35,966 nt of DNA from Bradyrhizobium sp. GTDB taxonomy: Bacteria > Pseudomonadota > Alphaproteobacteria > Rhizobiales > Xanthobacteraceae. This document shows positions 32,034 through 35,966 of this stretch, in pieces. The notes under the pieces were generated by a model. That model did not search any database. It was not told where the DNA came from and saw only the letters and a list, made by a program, of their open reading frames with translations. The first letter of the stretch is position 1, and each line of letters begins with the position of its first letter. Location of the stretch: the NCBI RefSeq assembly GCF_030654605.1, contig NZ_JAURXB010000013.1, positions 1 through 35,966 on the forward strand, in the 5' to 3' direction. A program made the position numbers and the translations under genes.

Positions 32034-32855
32034 TCAGCCGAACCGGCCGGTGATGTAATCTTGCGTGCGCCGATCGCTCGGCGAGGTGAAAATCTTGTTG
32101 GTGTCGTCAAACTCGATCAGTTCGCCGAGATACATGAAGGCAGTCTTGTCGGAGACGCGCGCGGCCTGCTGCATGTTGTGGGTGACGATGGCGATGGTAT
32201 ATTCCTCCGCCAGTTCCGTAATCAATTCCTCGATCTTGGCGGTCGAGATCGGATCCAGCGCCGAGCACGGCTCGTCGAACAGGATCACCTCGGGCCGCAC
32301 CGCGACGGTGCGGGCGATGCAAAGCCGCTGCTGCTGGCCGCCGGACAGGCTGAGGCCGGAAGCACTCAGCTTGTCTTTGACCTCGTTCCACAGCGCGCCG
32401 CCGCGCAGCGCCTTTTCGACCCGGCCGTCCATTTCCGATTTGGAAATCTTCTCGTAGAGCCGGATCCCGAAGGCGATGTTTTCGTAGATCGTCATCGGGA
32501 ACGGCGTCGGCTTCTGGAACACCATGCCGACGCGGGCCCGCAGCAGATTGAGGTCAAGCTTGTTATCGAGGATGTTGGTAGAGTCCAGCATCAGCTGACC
32601 CGTGGCGCGCTGTCCCGGATAGAGGTCGTACATCCGGTTGAAAATCCGCAGCCAGGTCGACTTGACGCAGCCGGACGGCCCGATGAAGGCGGTGACGCGG
32701 TTGGTGCCGAGCGCAAGGTTGATGTTCTTCAGCGCGTGGTTCTCGCCGTAATAGAAATTGAGACCTCGCGCCGTCACCTTGGCCGGCGCTTCCGGCAACA
32801 CCACCGAGGGAACGGGTCCGCCCGCGGCACTCATCGATACAGAAAGCTCGTTCAT
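32034..32855 (-). CDS. pstB: Phosphate ABC transporter ATPase PstB, with altered Walker A
   Basis: This is a 273-residue ATP-binding subunit of the high-affinity phosphate importer. The signature [20 protein letters not shown], Walker [14 protein letters not shown] and H-loop IVTHNMQQ are normal. The Walker A loop reads [16 protein letters not shown]: the glycine just before the catalytic Lys is Val64 (codon GTC at 32666-32664, one base from GGC), and the residue after KST is Trp68. The last Gly of GxxxxGK[ST] is nearly invariant, so ATP binding could be impaired. The ATG overlaps the pstA stop by 4 bp. Confidence 0.95.
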   Translation of the reverse strand: MNELSVSMSAAGGPVPSVVLPEAPAKVTARGLNFYYGENHALKNINLALGTNRVTAFIGPSGCVKSTWLRIFNRMYDLYPGQRATGQLMLDSTNILDNKLDLNLLRARVGMVFQKPTPFPMTIYENIAFGIRLYEKISKSEMDGRVEKALRGGALWNEVKDKLSASGLSLSGGQQQRLCIARTVAVRPEVILFDEPCSALDPISTAKIEELITELAEEYTIAIVTHNMQQAARVSDKTAFMYLGELIEFDDTNKIFTSPSDRRTQDYITGRFG

Positions 32856-33697
32856 TTTGGTGTCCTCTCGGCGCCGAGAATGCGGGCGCCAATATTCAGG
32901 GCAAGTACGGTCAGGGTGATCAGCAAGGCCCCGCTCCAGGCGAGTTGCTTCCAGTAGGCATAGGGGCTTTGCACGAAGTTGTTGATGGTAACCGGCAGGT
33001 TGGCCATCGTCTTGGTCAGGTCGAGGCTGAAGAACTGGTTGGAGAGCGCGGTGAACAACAGCGGCGCGGTTTCGCCGGCGACCCGGGCGGTGGCCAGCAG
33101 CACGCCGGTGATGAGGCCGGCGCGCGCCGCGCGGTAGGCGATGCGTTTGATGACCAGCGAACGCGGCAGGCCGAGCGCGGAGGCAGCCTCGCGCAAGGGA
33201 TTGGGCACCAGCAGCAACATGTCCTCGGTGGTGCGCACCACCACGGGGATCACGATCACCGCGAGCGCCAGGCTGCCGGCTAAGGCGGAGAACCTCCCCA
33301 TCGGCAACACGACGGCGCCGTAGATGAACAGGCCGATGATGATCGAGGGCGCGCTGAGCAGAATATCGTTGATGAAGCGGATCACCGAGGTGAGCCGGTC
33401 GTTCCTGCCGTATTCGGCCAGATAGGTGCCGGCCATCAGGCCGAGCGGCGCGCCGATGCCGACCCCGATCACGGTCATGATGATCGACCCGACGATGGCG
33501 TTGAGCAGGCCGCCATCGGTCGATCCCGGCGGCGGGGTATTCTCGGTGAAGATCGCCAGATTGAGCCCGGCGAAACCGTTGTAGAACAGCGTGAACAGGA
33601 TCAGGCCGAGCCAGGTGACGCCGAAGATCGCGGCACCGAGGCAGAGGAACTTGACGATGACGTCGAAGCGGCGGCGGCGGGTGTAAATCGGGTTCAT
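32852..33697 (-). CDS. pstA: Phosphate ABC transporter permease PstA
   Basis: This is a 281-residue inner-membrane permease with six spans. An N-terminal basic tail precedes the first segment. The typical periplasmic loop with [20 protein letters not shown] is followed by the core [19 protein letters not shown] and the ABC coupling loop [20 protein letters not shown]. The end [20 protein letters not shown] is the PstA signature. The ATG at 33697 is preceded by GGGGAA inside pstC and lies 2 bp after its stop. Confidence 0.96.
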   Translation of the reverse strand: MNPIYTRRRRFDVIVKFLCLGAAIFGVTWLGLILFTLFYNGFAGLNLAIFTENTPPPGSTDGGLLNAIVGSIIMTVIGVGIGAPLGLMAGTYLAEYGRNDRLTSVIRFINDILLSAPSIIIGLFIYGAVVLPMGRFSALAGSLALAVIVIPVVVRTTEDMLLLVPNPLREAASALGLPRSLVIKRIAYRAARAGLITGVLLATARVAGETAPLLFTALSNQFFSLDLTKTMANLPVTINNFVQSPYAYWKQLAWSGALLITLTVLALNIGARILGAERTPK

Positions 33698-33699
33698 GA

Positions 33700-34698
33700 T
33701 CAGTTCCCCGCCTTCTTTTCCAGCCGCATCAGCATCAGCCGCGCCGCGGCCAGCACGAAGAAGGTCAATATGAACAGCAACAGGCCGAGCAGGATCAGGC
33801 CGGATTGATGCAAGCCGTCGCTCTCGGCGAATTCGGATGCGATCGCCGCCGAGATCGTGGTGCCCGGCGAAAACACCGAGCCGGTGATGCGGAACGCGTT
33901 GCCGATAATGAACGTCACCGCCATGGTTTCGCCGAGCGCGCGGCCGAGCGCCAGCATGACCCCGCCGATCACGCCGACGCGGGTATAGGGGATCACCACG
34001 TTGCGGACGACTTCCCAGGTGGTGCAGCCGACGCCATAGGCGGCTTCCTTCAGCACCGGGGGCACCGTCTTGAACACGTCGACCGAAATCGCGGTGATGA
34101 AGGGTAGAACCATGATCGCGAGGATCAGCGCCGCGTTGAACAGGCTGAGATAGGACGGCGGACCGGCGAAAATCGTTCCCAGCACCGGGACGCCGTCGAA
34201 CAGCCTGATCATGAACGGCTGAAAGCTGTCGGCCATGAACGGGCCGAGCACGAAGAAGCCCCACATGCCGTAGATGATCGAGGGGATACCGGCCAGCAGT
34301 TCCACGGCAAGGCCGATCGGGCGGCGCAGCCATTGCGGACAGAGCTCGGTGAGGAATATCGCAATGCCAAGGCCGACGGGAACGGCAATCACCATGGCGA
34401 TGATGGAGGTGACCAGCGTGCCGTAGATCGGACCGAGCGCGCCCAGCACCGGCGGGTCGTTCGCCGGAGCCCATCGCGACGTGAACAGGAAGGAAGCGCC
34501 GAACTCCACGATCGCCGGCCATGCGCCCACGATCAGCGAGACAATGATGCCGCCGAGGATGAGCAACACGGAGATCGCGCAGGCGCGGGTGATCCAGTAG
34601 AAGGTAACGTCGCCGAATTTGAAGGCGCTGAGCGCCTTGGCGCGATCATATGGACCAGCGGATTCCATCGCATCGCTCTGAACGGCCATATCTGCCAC
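33700..34698 (-). CDS. pstC: Phosphate ABC transporter permease PstC
   Basis: This is a 332-residue permease with six core spans. It shows [34 protein letters not shown], the PstC loop and second span, [20 protein letters not shown], and the coupling region [20 protein letters not shown]. The end reads [19 protein letters not shown]. The reading frame is intact, unlike the well-known pstC frameshift of Sinorhizobium meliloti 1021. The GTG at 34698 has AGGGGA 5 nt upstream; an ATG three codons later (34689) is the alternative. It is separated from pstS by about 180 bp holding a palindrome. Confidence 0.95.
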   Translation of the reverse strand: MADMAVQSDAMESAGPYDRAKALSAFKFGDVTFYWITRACAISVLLILGGIIVSLIVGAWPAIVEFGASFLFTSRWAPANDPPVLGALGPIYGTLVTSIIAMVIAVPVGLGIAIFLTELCPQWLRRPIGLAVELLAGIPSIIYGMWGFFVLGPFMADSFQPFMIRLFDGVPVLGTIFAGPPSYLSLFNAALILAIMVLPFITAISVDVFKTVPPVLKEAAYGVGCTTWEVVRNVVIPYTRVGVIGGVMLALGRALGETMAVTFIIGNAFRITGSVFSPGTTISAAIASEFAESDGLHQSGLILLGLLLFILTFFVLAAARLMLMRLEKKAGN

Positions 34699-34740
34699 GC
34701 CTGTCCCCTGTACCTAAACTATTTTGCTTGATCTGTCTCG

Positions 34741-34866
34741 CACCCCGGATGCGGCGCGGCACGAGGTGTGCGTTGCTGATCCGGGGGCTATTCTATGTCC
34801 GCACCCTCGTGCGCCCCGGCTCTGCGGAGCAGCGCGAAGAGCGCTGCACCGCGTCCGGGACACGAG
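34741..34866. repeat. GC-rich palindromic repeat between pstS and pstC
   Basis: CACGAGGGTG/CACCTCGTGC and GCGCTCTTCGCGCTGC-like hairpins are nested between CACCCCGGATGC and the CCGGGACACGAG end. A similar element is at about 16864-16981. Its position after a binding-protein gene recalls intergenic palindromes that hold up 3' decay and let the first gene be more abundant. Confidence 0.7.
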
Positions 34867-34877
34867 ACGTTTTCAGC

Positions 34878-35888
34878 TCAGCTCTTGATGTCAGCCGACC
34901 AGGTCTTCTCGATCAGCTTGACCACGGATTCCGGCATCGGGATGTAATCGAGTTCCTCGGCCATCTTGTCGCCCTTCTCGAAGGCCCACTTGAAGAACTT
35001 GATGGCCTCCTTGGCGGCCGCCTTGTCGGCGGGGTTCTTGTGCATCAGAATGAAGGTCGCCGCGGTGATCGGCCAGGAGGTTTCGCCGGGCTGGTCGGAG
35101 AGGACGATGTAATAACCGGGCGCCTTGGCCCAGTCGGCATTCGCCGCCGCCGCCTGGAACGCCGCTATCGTCGGCTGCACTGCCTTGCCGGCCTTGTTGA
35201 TCAATCCGCCATAGGTCAGCTTGTTCTGCTTGGCGTAGGCGTATTCGACATAGCCGATCGAATTCTTGGTCTGGCCGATGTTGCCGGCGACGCCTTCATT
35301 GCCCTTGGCGCCGACGCCGGTCGGCCATTCGACCGCAGTGCCGGAGCCTGCCTTGGCCTTCCACTCGCTGCTCACCTTCGACAGATAGTCGGTGAAGACG
35401 AAGGTGGTGCCCGAACCGTCGGAACGCCGCACCACGGTGATGGCTGCGCTCGGCAGCTTCAGCTTCGGATTGAGCTTGGCGATCGCCGGATCGTCCCATT
35501 TGGTGATCTTGCCGAGATAGATGTTGGCGAGCGTCTCGCCGTCGAATACCAGTTCGCCGGATTTGACGCCTTCGAGGTTCACGACCGGAACGATCGCGCC
35601 CATCACCATCGGCCACTGCACCAGGCCGTCCTTCTCAAGCTGCTCGGCCTTGAGCGGCGCATCGGTCGCGCCGAACGTCACGGTCTTGGCCTGGATCTGC
35701 TTGATGCCCGCGCCGGAACCGATCGACTGATAGTTCAGGCCGTTGCCGGTCTCTTTCTTGTAGGCGTCGGCCCACTTCGAATAGATCGGGAATGGGAACG
35801 TCGCGCCCGCGCCCGTGATGTCGGCAGCGAATGCCGACGTCGATGCGGCCACCAGGCCGGCAGCGACGATAGCTTTCATGAAATTCAT
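34878..35888 (-). CDS. pstS: Phosphate-binding periplasmic protein PstS
   Basis: This is a 336-residue periplasmic phosphate receptor for PstCAB. The signal peptide is residues 1-21 ([18 protein letters not shown]). The mature protein starts [20 protein letters not shown], the PstS signature. Phosphate-binding blocks are [17 protein letters not shown] and [17 protein letters not shown]. The ATG at 35888 is chosen because GGAG lies 6 nt upstream; an ATG at 35900 is also in frame. The Pho box expected upstream is not visible in the 66 bp left before the window edge. Confidence 0.96.
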   Translation of the reverse strand: MNFMKAIVAAGLVAASTSAFAADITGAGATFPFPIYSKWADAYKKETGNGLNYQSIGSGAGIKQIQAKTVTFGATDAPLKAEQLEKDGLVQWPMVMGAIVPVVNLEGVKSGELVFDGETLANIYLGKITKWDDPAIAKLNPKLKLPSAAITVVRRSDGSGTTFVFTDYLSKVSSEWKAKAGSGTAVEWPTGVGAKGNEGVAGNIGQTKNSIGYVEYAYAKQNKLTYGGLINKAGKAVQPTIAAFQAAAANADWAKAPGYYIVLSDQPGETSWPITAATFILMHKNPADKAAAKEAIKFFKWAFEKGDKMAEELDYIPMPESVVKLIEKTWSADIKS

Positions 35889-35966
35889 GGTTGTCTCCAT
35901 CTTGTGAGCGAAGCGCCTAGACAGCGCCCGACTGCGCTCACGCCGTCCGTTTAGGGGCGGTACACG

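Noticed and set aside
31224..32957. 577-codon plus-strand frame across phoB-phoU-pstB
   Set aside because: It crosses three well-supported minus-strand genes and has shadow composition.
34650..35954. 434-codon plus-strand frame opposite pstS
   Set aside because: Antisense to a clear PstS; no start signals.
35889..35966. Pho box upstream of pstS
   Set aside because: No CTGTCAT-type tandem is visible in the remaining 66-78 bp; it may lie beyond the edge.

Overview
The window looks like a chromosomal segment of a GC-rich alphaproteobacterium of the Bradyrhizobium/Rhodopseudomonas/Nitrobacter group (Nitrobacteraceae, Hyphomicrobiales). Supporting signs are a circularly permuted two-piece tmRNA gene, a GcrA cell-cycle regulator, a SAM-II riboswitch ahead of metZ, a class I lysyl-tRNA synthetase, the dcd / metZ / apaG / hslO-argF-argD / gcrA / phoB-phoU-pstBACS gene order, and many dispersed intergenic palindromes of the type that fill Bradyrhizobium genomes. 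The genus is inferred from remembered gene order, not from a search.

Layout. 1-2.8 kb (minus): 5' end of lysK (class I LysRS), an orphan amino-acid-type solute-binding protein, a SCO1/SenC copper chaperone with a small membrane protein, and a secreted ClpP-like-fold protein. 3.1-5.3 kb (plus): an FAD-binding dehydrogenase and a RidA protein. 5.4-7.1 kb (plus): an ECF sigma factor, a DUF4142 protein and a cupredoxin, with near-identical promoter-like motifs ahead of the first two. 7.1-9.1 kb: a membrane protein, the ssrA tmRNA, and tRNA-Gly(CCC) followed by a ~0.7 kb remnant island bounded by a duplicated tRNA 3' half and carrying hicB plus a frameshifted hicA. 9.2-11.7 kb (plus): an alkyltransferase, an AraC regulator, a VOC protein and an SRPBCC protein. 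11.7-14.5 kb (minus): a MATE exporter and an unidentified protein. 14.7-16.8 kb: a divergent VIT1/CCC1 and MgtC/DUF4010 pair. 17.2-18.1 kb: a Fic toxin with a VbhA-like antitoxin. 18.2-20.7 kb: dcd divergent from metZ. 20.9-24.0 kb (minus): an opgC-SGNH-SGNH operon, probably for periplasmic glycan modification. 24.2-26.1 kb (plus): apaG, a zinc-ribbon PilZ protein and a secreted trypsin-like protease. 26.1-29.4 kb (minus): argD-argF-hslO. 29.9 kb: gcrA. 30.6-35.9 kb (minus): pstS-pstC-pstA-pstB-phoU-phoB, the phosphate uptake and signalling operon.

Most genes are conserved housekeeping functions. The accessory or unusual parts are the tRNA-nested hicBA remnant, the fic module, the sigma-factor regulon, the opgC/SGNH operon, a PstB Walker A substitution (Gly to Val), and the leader hairpin at the argD promoter. 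No CRISPR array, rRNA gene, intact insertion sequence or prophage was seen.
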